Source of the DNA: Puccinellia tenuiflora
Taxonomy: Eukaryota; Streptophyta; Magnoliopsida; Poales; Poaceae
DNA: 64,000 bases
Direction: 5' to 3'
Assembly (NCBI GenBank): GCA_012064385.1
Contig: QRDG01001525.1
Span: forward strand, 1,798,001-1,862,000
Shown here: positions 44,705 through 56,170 of the stretch, one piece after another
How positions within the stretch are numbered: the stretch's first letter is position 1
Layout of the letters: every line of letters begins with the position of its first letter
Notes under the pieces: generated by a model
Seen by the model: the letters and a program-made list of their open reading frames with translations, nothing else
Told to the model about the DNA's origin: nothing
Database searches by the model: none
Made by a program: the position numbers and the translations under genes

Positions 44705-47700
44705 TGTAAGCCCCACTTAGCGGAAATAACTTTTCGCCAAGTAGAACCACAATTGCATTACATCACATGCACAAGTACGACACAAAAGATAAATAAACAT
44801 AGTTTGAAATACTTTTATTACATCACAGGGGATCATACGTACCGAATATAGCGGAAGCAATCACTCATCTGAGTACAGACTACATCATAGGCCAAAGGCC
44901 GGAAAATAAAAGAGGGGACCCGCCCACGGTGGTCTCAAGCTGCCGCCTAGGATCTCGATCTACTCGTCGTAGTCAATGTCGAACTCTACGTAGTAGCCTC
45001 CATCTGGATCGTCGAACTCTACTGTCGCTCCTGTATCGGTGAAAACACGGGCACCGGACACCCGATGGTATGAGTACGGGGGTACTCAGCAAGTCTAACG
45101 CACAAGAGGAAAAGAAGGTACGATGCACATGCATTGGGGTTGAAAAGGGGCTGTTTGTGGACTTGCAGCAGCAGCACCTAACAACTACAGAAGACACTCT
45201 ACAACTTGCGTATAAATAGAATAAGGGAAGAGAGCGCTTGCGTTACTGAGCTAAACTACTCACCAAGCAATACCCGTCCTGAGACAACTCCATCGTATCA
45301 TATACCCATGAGGAAGAAGTCCGGACACTCACATATTGATCAAGTTTTAGCAGGTTATTATTTGATTATGGCTATTTACTAGTCAATTTAGCTATTTAAG
45401 ATATAAGGTGATGTCTATGATCTTTTTAGCCAGCACATTACCCAAGTCGTCCATAACCGCGGACTCGGCTTTTCAAAAAGATTTAACCCTGCAGGGGTGC
45501 CCAAATGTAACCATACACGTTCGATCAACCACACGCCACAAAGGCAATAGGTATCTCAACACGACCTTCCCCTTCACTACTACATTGGATAGAGAGCCAC
45601 CTATCTGAGACTGGTCCACGTGGGGAGCCCGGCCGAAACTCCTTTGTGGGCCCAAACGTTGCGTGAACTGCTTCGGGAGGATAACAGTCATACGATTGCT
45701 CCTCCTTCCACATGCGATTAACGCCCATCCCGCAAACCTATATGCGCCCCCCATAGTTGTAACCTCTCATCTTCAACATGCATCGTGTGTATGCTCCAAA
45801 TGGTAAACACCCGAACTACTTTGTGGCTCCCTAACCATTATAGCAGATCCGGTACTGAGTTGCGGGGGGTTCCATAAGTCTTCCCACGTGTGGGTAGGGC
45901 CCTCATTCTTGGATAAGCGGAAAATAACGGTTTTTCCTAGGCGACACTAGCAGAACAAATCACCATAATTGTCCTTCCGCCGGTGCCTTATCATTAATAT
46001 AATAACACTGATTCCCACGTAGCAAGTCTTCAATTATTTAAGATATACCAGATAAACATGTGATAGACCACAACCAACTCCTAAGCATGCTAGTAGATAG
46101 TAACTGGAAAACAAGCATAGGATATAGGCAGGCATATCAGGAATAACTGGACTTCTATCAGGCTATGCAATTCTAATAGGAATCGTAAGACACAACAGAA
46201 CGGAAGTCCTAAAGCATGCAAGACAGGAATAGGCATCACATGAGAAAGTTGGGGAGGGGCTGCTTGCCTGTTGGCTCAGTAGCCTGGTACTGGGCTAGAT
46301 CCTCGGAGGTGTCGGGGTACTCGGCAACGTCGTCGTCTACGGGTAACCCCAAAACATAACAAAAGGCAAATCAATACAAATGCATTCAATCAAGCATGAT
46401 GACATGAAAAATTTAAATATGCAGCAATTTAAGTGCTAAACATTTTATTAGGCAAGTTAAAATTAGGGTTTAGCAATTTAATAAACAATTAAGGCAATTC
46501 GGCATTTTATTAATTCAATTAATTGAATTTCCAAAGAACCCGAAAGTTAATTTGTTTAATTCATGCATGCAAATTTAGATTCAAACAGATTGCATTTTTA
46601 GCTTTAATTTGATATAAAATTCATAATTTTTGAAGGTGTGGTTCAAAAGTTATGGATTATATAAGTTTTAATCTTTAGCAAAAGAATTATTTATTAAGGC
46701 CATTTTAATTAACTCTAAAAATCAAACAAAATTTATATTTGAACATATTACATTTTTCTGATTTCAAAACATATTTTTATTGCAATTTTTGAATTCGAAA
46801 AGGCCAAAAATTAAATATGTGAAAAACATGACAGAACATATAGTTAGGGACCTAGTTGCAAAAGAATTTAAAAAACTGGTGTTTTCTGCAAATTCGTCAG
46901 ATCTGGAACTTTTCTCACCGGGGTGGTTTCTACCCATCAATATGACATATGGGACCCAGCGGCCCACTTGTCTGTGACCTACCGAAGGGGGAAAAAGGGG
47001 GGTTTTAATTCGCTCCCGTGGGGATCGAACTCGGGATCTACTCGGTGGGCGAAGGATCGGGAACCAGTTGGGCTGCTAAGTGTTTGTGATAGAATCTACT
47101 TCAGTTGGACTAAGACATATGTGTTCCGGTTAACTGAAACAGAGATAGTAATTTCAGTCAGACAGCAGGGTGGCGACGGCGAGGAACAGATCGTCGTCGA
47201 CCAGCCCGTGGAGGCGCTGCGTATGTGGAGGTGCGTGTGCGGTGTGCATGCTGGATCTGGTGCGTGGCATGTAGGCTTCGTGCATGGGCTCGTCAGAGGG
47301 GACAGCACGAGCTCGTGGTCGAGCTGCCCGTGCTCGACATGGCGGTGACCTCCTACGGCTAAACGGACGTGCGACGTCCAGAGCAAGGGAAAGGCGAAAA
47401 GGGTTGTTCCCAAGGGCGGCGGCTCACCCAGATAACGGAGGGAGGTAGATCGGCGTGGAGGAAGAAGGACGTCGACGCGCTACTTCGGGTAGATGACGGT
47501 GCCGAGGAAGAAGAGGGGTAGTCGTGGCCGGCCCTGGTGTTGTCGATCCGCTCCAGCTCGTGCTCCAGCGTGTAGACGACGTCGTAGACGCGCTCCTCCT
47601 CCTCTGCTAGCCCGATGCGGGCGCCTCCATGTACGGCTCCTCGATGTGCTTCTCCGGCTAGTGGGTGGTGTGGTTCGAGACAGAGAAGGAAGAAGAGGGG

Positions 47701-48314
47701 CGACGGCGGAGAGGAAAGAGGGCTAGGGTTTGGTGGGGGAAGAGGCACCCGGTGGTGCTGCTTTATAGGGGAGGAGCGGGCAGGTGAGGTGCGGCCAGTG
47801 GTGGCGAGCGACGTCGGAAAAGGCGTCGGGGTCGATGGCGCTTAAAGGTGGAGGACGATGCCGGGCTGGGGAAGAAGGTGGGCTGGCTGATGGGCTGGTC
47901 CGTGAGGGAAAAGATAGGAGAGAAAAGAGAGGGAAAGAGAGGGAGAGCTGGGCTTCGGCCCAGTTCTAGGTTTTTCTATTTTTCTCTTTTTTTTCCAGAA
48001 TTTAGAAGAGAGAAAGAAAAAGAGAAAAACAAAATAAAACTAGGGTTTTGTTTTCCCTCAAAGACATTTTATTAATTTGCCAATTCAAAAATCATTTTGA
48101 TTTGCTTGTCCAAAAATAAAATTAGTTTTATTTGTTTAGTTTTTTTTAAATAAAAGGAGTTGTCACATGTGATAACCACATAAAATGATAAACCCTTTAT
48201 TTTTTTATTTTGTAAAACCACAAAATGCAGCAAACAAAGATGATGCCATGATGATGCAAAAATTAAAATCACAAACAAAATAAAATAAAAGGGGATTCTT
48301 TTTGGGATGTTACA
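44705..48314 (-). repeat. 5' LTR of Tekay-like element
   Basis: The full LTR. Bases 44705-46127 have no counterpart in the truncated 3' copy. A TATA box is on the minus strand at 47769-47761. Compared with the other LTR it has about 65 extra bases at about 48139-48207 (containing TCACATGTGA) and lacks a 12-bp GATCTAGATCTG-type duplication near 46905. Confidence 0.88.
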
Positions 48315-48834
48315 GCCGGCCCTAAGGCTGGTGCGCCCCTCCCTTCCCCCTCCACCTATAAAAGGGCAGGGTGTGCGGCCTAAGGAGCTCACCTCAAGCC
48401 CTAGCCGCACCACCTCCTGCCCCTCCTCTCTCTCCCTCGCGTGTGGCTTGGTGAAGCCCTCCTCGCGGGAACTTTCCACCATCAACACCACCACACCGTC
48501 GTGCTGCTGAGATCCATCTAGCGTCTTCCTCCTCGCTTGTGAGATCAAGGAGAGAACGACTACATCGAGCCGAACGTGTGGATACCGCGGAGGTGCTTCT
48601 CGTGCGGTGCTTCATCGGATTGGACTTCGAGGATAATACATCTCCTCGCGACTAGATACGTCTAGTTGCGGGGGTCGACTAGGCAACCCCTGCATCGACA
48701 AAACGTTTGCTTGTTCTTCAAGGATAAAAGATTCGATCTACTTCTCGCTACTTCATCTAATAGATCTAGATCGTTGGGTTTCTTTCGCTTGTTTCGTAGG
48801 AAATTTTTTGTTTTCTATGCAACGAACCCCTTCG
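48315..48834 (+). repeat. 5' LTR of copia element, second part
   Basis: It resumes the copia LTR at GCCGGCCCTA (equivalent to 55052). It includes TATAAAAG at 48357-48364 and ends AACGAACCCCTTCG, where the 3' LTR has CTTCA. About 334 bp between the two parts are missing. Confidence 0.9.
48357..48364 (+). promoter_or_regulatory. TATA box of copia 5' LTR
   Basis: TATAAAAG after CCCTCCACC; the same sequence is at 55094-55101 in the 3' LTR. Confidence 0.6.
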
Positions 48835-48835
48835 G

Positions 48836-48847
48836 TGGTATCAGAGC
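48836..48847 (+). promoter_or_regulatory. Primer binding site of copia element
   Basis: TGGTATCAGAGC, complementary to initiator tRNA-Met, directly after the LTR. Confidence 0.9.
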
Positions 48848-50078
48848 CGAGATCTATTCGTAGATGTTTGTGCGATTAGAACACAAGGAGTTGTGGGCGT
48901 TGATATTTTATGTTGCTACCTTCCCACGTGTATTTTGTATCTTTTTGGATAGTTGGATTGAAGCGGCCCGGACCAACCTTACTCGTCCACGCACGAGAGA
49001 CCGGTTCAATGATTGACATGCAACTTGTATTGCATAAGTGGCTGGTGGGTGTCTGTTTCTCTAGCTATGGTGAGATGCGATCTGCAACAGAAGGCCTTTC
49101 AAAAGGATATAAAATAAGAAACTTCTATATCACCGTTGTGGCCTTTGCGTAGATCAGAACGGTTCTATCTCATGACCCATAGAAGCCACGTAAAAATTGC
49201 ATAAACAAAGTAGAGGACGTCTAACTTGTTTTTGCAAGGTTTGTGATGTGATATGGCCAATGTGTGATTTGTGATAATGTATGCAATGATCATGTTTGTA
49301 ATCTTTCACGACTTGTATGTCGATTAGTACGGCAACCGGCTAGAGCCATATGGTTGTCTATTTCTTATGTGATCTGCGTGTCGATTAATCACCATGTAAT
49401 TGCTTTACTTTATCGCTAAGAGTAGCAATAGTCGTAGTTGCAATAGTTGGTGGTCACAACCATGGTGGTGGCGCAATCATGCTGCTGATGATGGAGATCA
49501 TGCCGGTGCTTTGGAGATGGAGATCAAAGGCACAAGAAGAAAAGGCTATACCATATCACAATATCTATATTGCATGTGATGTTTATCCTTTTATGCACCT
49601 ACTTGTTTGCTTTGATGTGATGGCGACGGTAGCATGATAAGGTGATCTCTCACATTAATATCAAGTGTTCTCTCCTAGTATCCACCGTTGCAAAAGTTCG
49701 TCGTTTTGAAGCACCACATGATGATCGGGTGTGTTAAACTCTACGTCCACATACAACGGGTGTAAGCAAGTTTTACACACACGGAATACTACGGTTACCT
49801 TGACGAACCTAGCATGTACATACATGGCTTTGGAACACAGAACTGAAAGGTTAACACGAGTCATATGAATGATATGATCAACACTGAGTTGTTCACCATT
49901 GAAACTGCATCTCATCACGTGATGATCAGATTTGGTGTAGTAGATTTGGATCGTGTGTCACTAAAAAAACCAGAGAGATGTTAAGTTTAGGGGGAGTTCA
50001 AGTTGTAATTAGATTAATTTGAACGAAAATTATCATAAACAAAGTCCTAAAAATATCTTTGCAAAGTCCTTGTAGATC
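48848..50078 (+). other. Leader of gag-only copia element
   Basis: 1.23 kb untranslated leader, long for a copia element, with no supported ORF. Confidence 0.6.
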
Positions 50079-50702
50079 ATGGCCAACTACGGTCGTCTTT
50101 TCGTTTCTGAAGAATTGCGTCTCGATGGGAAAAACTTTGTTGAGTGGTACCTGCTTCTGAGAGATGTCCTTCACACCAATGTTGAGCTCTACGTGTTAGA
50201 TGAACCTTTAGAAGATCAACCCAATGCTTCTGCAAGTCAAGAGGATCACATGGAGTGGATCCTACAAAGGACCACCTACCTGAAAGTCGAGTGGATGATG
50301 TGCACCTTCATGAATTCTGACCTAAGTAGACAATTCAACAACTTGAGCACAATTCAGATTGTTGATGAGCTGAAAGATAGGTTCATAGCACAAGTTAGAA
50401 TTGTAAGGTTCAAATGTCTGAATGAATTTCTTTCAACTAAGATGGAGGAAAACACTTGCTTGGAACAACACCTGAGAAAGATGCAAAAGATATATTATAC
50501 TCTGATGGTTGTTTGGGGCGAGGTGACTGACGATTTGGCGATAGATGGGGTGCTGCGCTCGCTTCCCCCTAGATTCAAGAATTATGTCAGAGACTATGTC
50601 ATGGGAAGGGATTCGATCACTTTCTGTGAGTTCGTGTCTCGGCTGCGTCATGTCAAAGTGGAACCCATTGCAGGAGAAGTTGTCAATGTAGAAGGTATAT
50701 AG
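50079..50702 (+). CDS. Copia gag without zinc knuckle (207 aa)
   Basis: An intact frame, MANYGRLFVSEELRLDGKNF. It shows the copia gag pattern throughout: GKNFVEWYLLLRDVL, LKDRFIAQVRIVRF and GVLRSLPPRFKNYVRDYVM. The last of these parallels the gag at 3-662. It stops after the capsid-like part; the basic region and CCHC knuckle of the longer relative are absent. A particle protein that lacks its own RNA-binding knuckle would probably have to co-assemble with gag from an autonomous copy; that is inference. Confidence 0.78.
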   Translation: MANYGRLFVSEELRLDGKNFVEWYLLLRDVLHTNVELYVLDEPLEDQPNASASQEDHMEWILQRTTYLKVEWMMCTFMNSDLSRQFNNLSTIQIVDELKDRFIAQVRIVRFKCLNEFLSTKMEENTCLEQHLRKMQKIYYTLMVVWGEVTDDLAIDGVLRSLPPRFKNYVRDYVMGRDSITFCEFVSRLRHVKVEPIAGEVVNVEGI

Positions 50703-53551
50703 TGATATGCAAGTTATAAATGTTTAAGTCCAAATTGTAATTGTGGCGGTTTTATAAGTATTTGATACTCATTCTGTTTTATGAAAACAGGGCCTGCTGC
50801 TTGAGATTTACATGAAGGAACTGAGGAGACGTCGCGTGATGGTGACAATCAAGGAGTTGATGTTGGCAACGTTCTACTTCTACATTTATCATTTGAATGA
50901 GGTTTTGTAATCGAATTAAGTGTGATCTTTAATTAGTGTGTCTTATTTTGTGAGACGGTCAATCATGTAAAAGACAAGTGGTTGGTTTATTTTCATGAGT
51001 AATCCTTTTTGGTGATCACGTTTCGATTATGAGATTATTATTCTTATTTTAATCTAGACAATAATTAGTTAAACATTTGTAAATATGAAACATACTAAAA
51101 GATATCTAAAACTTAATAATGACAATTTTATTTAGTCGTGCTAAAGTGTTGTGAAGAATATTTTGATATTTAACACTTGCGCCTCATTGAGGAGAATGAC
51201 TAAAATATCACTTTTTGGAAGTGTGTCATAAGTTGTTGAAAAACACAAGTGTTGGTTGAATTTCTTCAGCAAATATTACATGTCATTATTTTGTGCGCTC
51301 AGTCATAAATGATATGAGTAAATAAATGTATTTATTCATGTTATGATATTCGATAAGATCAAATAAATTTTAGAGCAAAAGATGATATTAAATTAACAAG
51401 AAAATTGAGTCTCTGCGATTTGGTCAAAAGTGACAATATATTTGAGTTATTGTTTAGTATGTAGACTTGTGCAAAGTGTTGCTGCAAATTACAAATATTT
51501 AGAATATTTCAAATATGTTTGATATGTCCTATAATATTGTAATCACATTTTATTAGCTATTGTGTGGTCTTACAAATGGGATTTGTTATTAAGGTTTATT
51601 AATAACATTTAGATTTATTTGTTATAACACTCCGTTTAATATAAAGGTCTATTTGTGATTCACATAAACAATTCTGTATGAGTTATGAGAAGTAGTCTTC
51701 AGTAATTATGAGATAATTAGAAGCTATTGCGAATGAGAATTCTTTTGTAGTATATTCATAGGAATAGAGATTCCACGACATGAAACTAAAAGGGGCAAAC
51801 CAATTTTGGTTGTGCCAAGTATTTTAGTAGTTTATCATGAAAGGGTTTCATTGATAAAAAGGATTGTTGGAATAAATTGAGAAGATGAAACAAGGTGTTT
51901 GACCTTGCCTTTTAATGTATCAAGTGGCATAGTTAAAAGTGCTCTGTTGATTTAATCTTGACACATGGAAAAGGGATTAAATGATTATGATCATTGAACA
52001 TCGATTAAGATTCTCTAGGAAACAGTAGGAGTCAAGAATATAATTTGTCGAGTTACAAAATATAATATTCACGATTGACTTGTCATGTTTAAGAAACAAG
52101 ACATGCCTACGAACTACAAAAGAAGAAATAGAAACCTTCGATACGAAAATTGACTTAGAGTCATGGTAATCCTATGTTAAGTTTGAACCACAAGTAATTG
52201 TTATTTGGTTTTGTGAAAATGATGTTTCACATATTTATTCACCAAAAGGGTTTGTAGAGAATAAATAAAACTTAAAGGACTTGAAAGCACAAATTGTCAA
52301 GAAGTAACAGTCTTGAACATATAGTTGACTACAGAGTGTAGTGGTACTTAAAGTCTGAGGGATTAAAACTAGTAAAGTGCTAGTGTTTTCGTATATGAGT
52401 TCTCGACTTTAAAAGTTAATTAAGAATTTTGGAGGTGTCCAAAATGTCGAGAAGTGCATAAGAAACTGAGTGGAATCTAATTGAAATATGTGGCGACATA
52501 TATCAAGTAAGAGCGGAAACTAATTTCCATGATCAAATATGTGGAGACATGAGTTTGAGTGGGAGCTAGTGAACCATTGTTAATAAAATATAATGATAAC
52601 ATATTTCTGATTGGGAGCCAAAGTGGTTTCACAATTTAATATGTATATGAAGTATATTTGAGTGGGAGTTAATTTGACCTAAATATATCTATAAATATAT
52701 TTCAGGAACCTATGTATAACTTATGAAGTTAATTTGAATGTCAAATATCTATTGAGATAGATACGTACTTTGATAAACATTAAGTCAGGATGTTTAACCT
52801 AAATGAGATTTTGAAGGTGTTCAAAATGGAACAAGTGAAAAAGAGTTCATTACTTGTGAAGATAGGTATAAAACATGGAGTTTGATCTCGATGCGAGAAT
52901 AATGGTCGAAGGATATGTTTTATTCTCTATGCATTGGTCATAGGTTTTAACATATAAGAACCATATCTTGTATTTTGACAAATTGTAACCCAAGTTCTTG
53001 GTTGGAAGAACATGTTCAAGGTGAGGAATCACTGAGCATGGAGATAAGATAATTATATCTAGAAATTGGTAGACTTGGTTGAAGTCATGACGCCAAACTA
53101 GATTAGAGATCTCGTAAGCGCAGAAGGGCAGCGAAAGCGTGATAAAAAATATCGAAGTGATTTGTATTGCACTGTCGATTTGTGAGTCTACAACATATAG
53201 GAGTATATGGTTAATTCAAGGATTAAATGATGTAATATTTTGGTTGAGAAATTTTGTTTCAAGTTGAGTGAGTTCCGGTGCACATGCTATGTGAAAGTTA
53301 GTTTGACTGATCATATGCTATGTAGGCATGAAGGGAAATGAAAATCTCACTTTGCAACCAAATATATTAGTGTTCATCATGTGTTGATGAAGTAATGTCA
53401 AAGCAGGTGACATTGACATTTTGCAAAGGACATATAGAACTGTATTGTATAGGACTTAGAGGACAGAACCTTTTCCACAAGCAAACATGATAAGCACTGA
53501 GACTCCATGGGTGTTGGATCAAGACAAATGTAAACTAGATTATTGACTCTA
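50703..53551 (+). other. Non-coding AT-rich internal region of gag-only copia element
   Basis: 2.85 kb with no frame above about 75 codons and no RT, RNase H or integrase motifs on either strand. Phrases such as TTGAGTGGGAGTTA and AGTGGGAGCTAG recur (about 52555, 52610, 52660), so part of it may derive from repeated polypurine-like segments. Confidence 0.6.
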
Positions 53552-53566
53552 GTGCAAGTGGGAGAC
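53552..53566 (+). promoter_or_regulatory. Polypurine tract of gag-only copia element
   Basis: GTGCAAGTGGGAGAC directly before the 3' LTR TGTTGG. Confidence 0.82.
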
Positions 53567-54177
53567 TGTTGGAATATGCCCAAGAGGCAATAATAAAGTT
53601 GTTTATTATCATATTTCATGTTTATGATAAATGTTTATTATCCATGCTATAATTTTATTAACCGGAAACATAGTGCATGTGTGGAATATAAACAACAAAG
53701 TGTCCCTAGTAAGCCTGTACCGGACTAGTTCGTTAGTCAAGGGATGATTAAGGTTTCCTAACCATGGACTTTTTATAGTCACTTGATAACGAAGTCATAT
53801 CATTAGGAGAATGATGTGATGGACAAGACCCAATAATAAAGAGTTGCAATTGATCGTGTCACACAGTTTCATTGCCAACACTTTTAATATATGCCAAATA
53901 TAGTTTCCTTAGACCATGAGATTATGTCACTCCCGTTTACCGGAAGAATACTTTGTGGACATCAAATGTCGCTTCGTAACTGGGTGATTATAAAGGTGGC
54001 TTTCAGGTATCTCCGATGGTAGGTTGTTGGGTGACATGAATCAAGAGTGGGATTTGTCCCTCCATGTGACGGAGTAGATATCTCTGGGCCCTCTCGGTAA
54101 TATAGCATCCGGAAGTTTGCAAACATGTGATTAGTGGTAATCACGATGATCCTATATTATGTACGAGTAAAGAGAAC

Positions 54178-54455
54178 CTAGAAATCCTGTGAAAAACATG
54201 ATCGCCTGCCAGTGGAAGGCTTTCTGCGTTCAGTCAATCTACGCAGAGTGAATCGGTCCCTAAGGAACCCCCGAAAGGGCTGCCGTCCGATGGGTACATG
54301 AAAGTGACGCTTTTCCCGCAATAAAAGAAGGAAGAATTCACTTCAGAATATGCATTGAAAACGTATATGTTGCATCTAGCTTCTGGCGCTTTTTCTTACT
54401 GTAAGAACTGGAAAGCTAGGGGCTGAAGCAGAAGTGTTGACGTTTATCAATTAGA
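54178..54455. other. Organelle-derived insertion (mitochondrial 26S rRNA-like) inside LTR
   Basis: It is absent from the 5' LTR, which reads AAGAGAAC-TTGCCAGG at this place (31832). The first about 135 bases contain CCCTAAGGAACCCCCGAAAG and GTCCGATGGG. This is the large-subunit rRNA pattern seen in E. coli 23S as CCCCTAAGGCGAGGCCGAAAGG..GTCGATGGG, and the sequence reads as plant mitochondrial 26S rRNA. The remaining about 140 bases are of unidentified origin, possibly another organelle fragment. There is no TSD, which fits capture during double-strand-break repair. Confidence 0.7.
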
Positions 54456-55093
54456 TTGCCAGGTAACGAGATTAAACTAGATATGGTGATATCGACGATC
54501 AACTCTCGGGCAAGTTAAATATCATGAGACAAAGGGAATTGTATATGAGATTAATTGAATTTTCGGCATCGTGGTTCAATCGATAAAGAACTTCGTTGAA
54601 TCTGTAGGAATCAATATGGACATCCCGGTCCCGCTATTGATTATTGATCGGATCATGTCTACATGTTCTCAAACCCGTAGGGTCACACACTTAACGCTCC
54701 GATGTAGCTAGGGTTACGATGAGATAATTGATGGTATAAGCGAATATTGATTCGGAGTCTCGGATGAGATCCTAGACGTCACGAGGAGATCCGGAAGAGT
54801 CCAGAAATAAGATTCATACAAGGAAAGTGGTTTCCGGAGGTGTCGAAAAGGTTCGGAAATTTTCCGGCAGGGCACCAGAAATTTCTAGAATGTTTCGGAA
54901 GGTTCTAGGGTGGGGCCCACATGGACCAAGGGGCAGTGCAGCAGCCACATGGGCTGGCCGCACCAGCCCCATAGGCCCACATGGGGCCGAATTGGAAAGG
55001 GAGGCCAAAACCCTAGGGGACTCGGCTTGGGAGCCAAGTCTCCCCAAGCCGGCCGGCCCTAGGGCTGGTGCGCCCCTCCCTTGCCCCTCCACC

Positions 55094-55101
55094 TATAAAA
55101 G
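55094..55101 (+). promoter_or_regulatory. TATA box of copia 3' LTR
   Basis: TATAAAAG, as at 48357. Confidence 0.6.
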
Positions 55102-56170
55102 GGCAGGGGGTGCGGCACAAGGAGCTCACCCCATGCCCTAGACGCACCACCCCTGCCCCTCCTCTCTCTCCCTCGCGTGTGGCTTGGCAAAGCCCTTCCC
55201 GCGGGGAACTTTCCACCATCAACACCACCACACCGTCGTGCTGCTGAGATCCATCTAGCCTCTTCCTCCTCGCTTGTGGGATCAAGGAGAGGAAGACTAC
55301 ATCGAGCTGAACGTGTGGATACCGCGGAGGTGCTGCTCGTGCGGTGCTTCATCGGATTGGACTTCGAGGATAATACATCTCCTCGCGACTAGATACGTCT
55401 AGTTGCGGGGATCGACTAGCCAACCCCTGCATCGACAAAACATTTGCTCGTTCTTCAAGGATAAAAGATTCGATCTACTTCTCGCTACTTGCTCTAATAG
55501 ATCTAGGTCGTTGGGTTTTCTTCGGCTTGTTTTGTAGGAAAATTTTGTTTTCTATGCAACGAACCCCTTCACGAGCACCTCCACGGCGGTGACCACCTCC
55601 ACGACAGTCGGCGGGCGACCACCTCCATGACGGTGGTGACCACCTCCATGACGGTCGGCAACCACCTCCTCCTCGACGGCCAGTGACCACCTCCACGACA
55701 GCCGACGAGCACCTCCATGACGTGAGAGTGCGCCTCCATGTCGTGGCACCGTGCCGGGAGGATGGGCTCTACCGAACACGCCGACGTGGGCGACGGCCGG
55801 TGGCACATTTTTTTAAAAAATTCGGAAATTTATAGTAGTGCCGGTATGTGCATATAGCTGTGGCGCACCAAAAGGAGGTGCGCCATGGCTATGTCATATA
55901 CCCGTGGCGCACAAAAGGCCCTGCGCCACGGGTAATATGTTAGCCGTTGGCGTGGCTATCCGTGGTGCAGGGCCTGCGCCACGACCAAGCAAATTCGGTG
56001 CGTTTTGTACTAGTGTATGATTCATGACAATAAATCGATACGGTCCATGTGAACAACATCGTACTCAGCGACCCCTTTCTCCATTTGGCACATTAATTCG
56101 GCCCCATTACGCTACATATCGTCTTTCAGCCAGTTCATCGTCCTTTGTTTCATCCAACTTTTGTCTCCCT

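Larger units (their letters stand above)
41856..48314 (-). mobile_element. Tekay-like Ty3/gypsy element, internally deleted, 3' LTR truncated
   Basis: On the minus strand it has a 3610-bp 5' LTR (48314-44705, TGTAACATCCC...GGGGCTTACA), an iMet primer site at 44701-44690, only about 700 bp of internal sequence, then the 3' LTR from 44003 down to 41856. The 3' LTR covers only the first about 2150 bases of the LTR; the rest was deleted. The right flank GCCGGCCCTA continues the copia LTR. Only a fragment of RT remains inside. The Tekay-like call rests on the terminus, the primer site and the RT fragment. Confidence 0.85.
31224..55571 (+). mobile_element. Non-autonomous copia retrotransposon (gag only) with nested insertions
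   Basis: The 5' LTR (31224-32096 plus 48315-48834), primer site 48836, gag 50079-50702, polypurine tract 53552 and 3' LTR 53567-55571 are all present. Perfect TSDs CGAGC lie at 31219-31223 and 55572-55576. There is no pol: 50703-53551 has no supported coding frame. The 5' LTR was invaded by two gypsy elements that are now fused, and the 3' LTR carries organelle-like filler. Its LTRs are of the family of the pol-bearing copy at 1-5230, so the two look like a non-autonomous/autonomous pair. Confidence 0.92.
53567..55571 (+). repeat. 3' LTR of copia element with filler insertion
   Basis: 2005 bp, of which 278 (54178-54455) are foreign; about 1727 bp without them. It ends AACGAACCCCTTCA and is followed by the TSD CGAGC. 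Confidence 0.92.
30595..56015 (+). mobile_element. Non-autonomous CACTA (En/Spm-type) DNA transposon, hosting nested retroelements
   Basis: The left end is CACTAGTAGGAAAAGA and the right end, reversed, is CACTAGTACAAAACGC. They are flanked by the 3-bp duplication TAT (30592-30594 and 56016-56018). Subterminal repeats of GTGGCGCACC/GGTGCGCCAC type fill 30635-31000 and 55840-56000. Without the copia insertion it is about 1.07 kb and encodes no transposase, so it would depend on a relative. The inner part has a minisatellite of GACCACCTCCATGACGGT-like units on both sides of the copia element. The three-base TSD and CACTA termini are established hallmarks of the superfamily. Strand is arbitrary. 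Confidence 0.85.
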
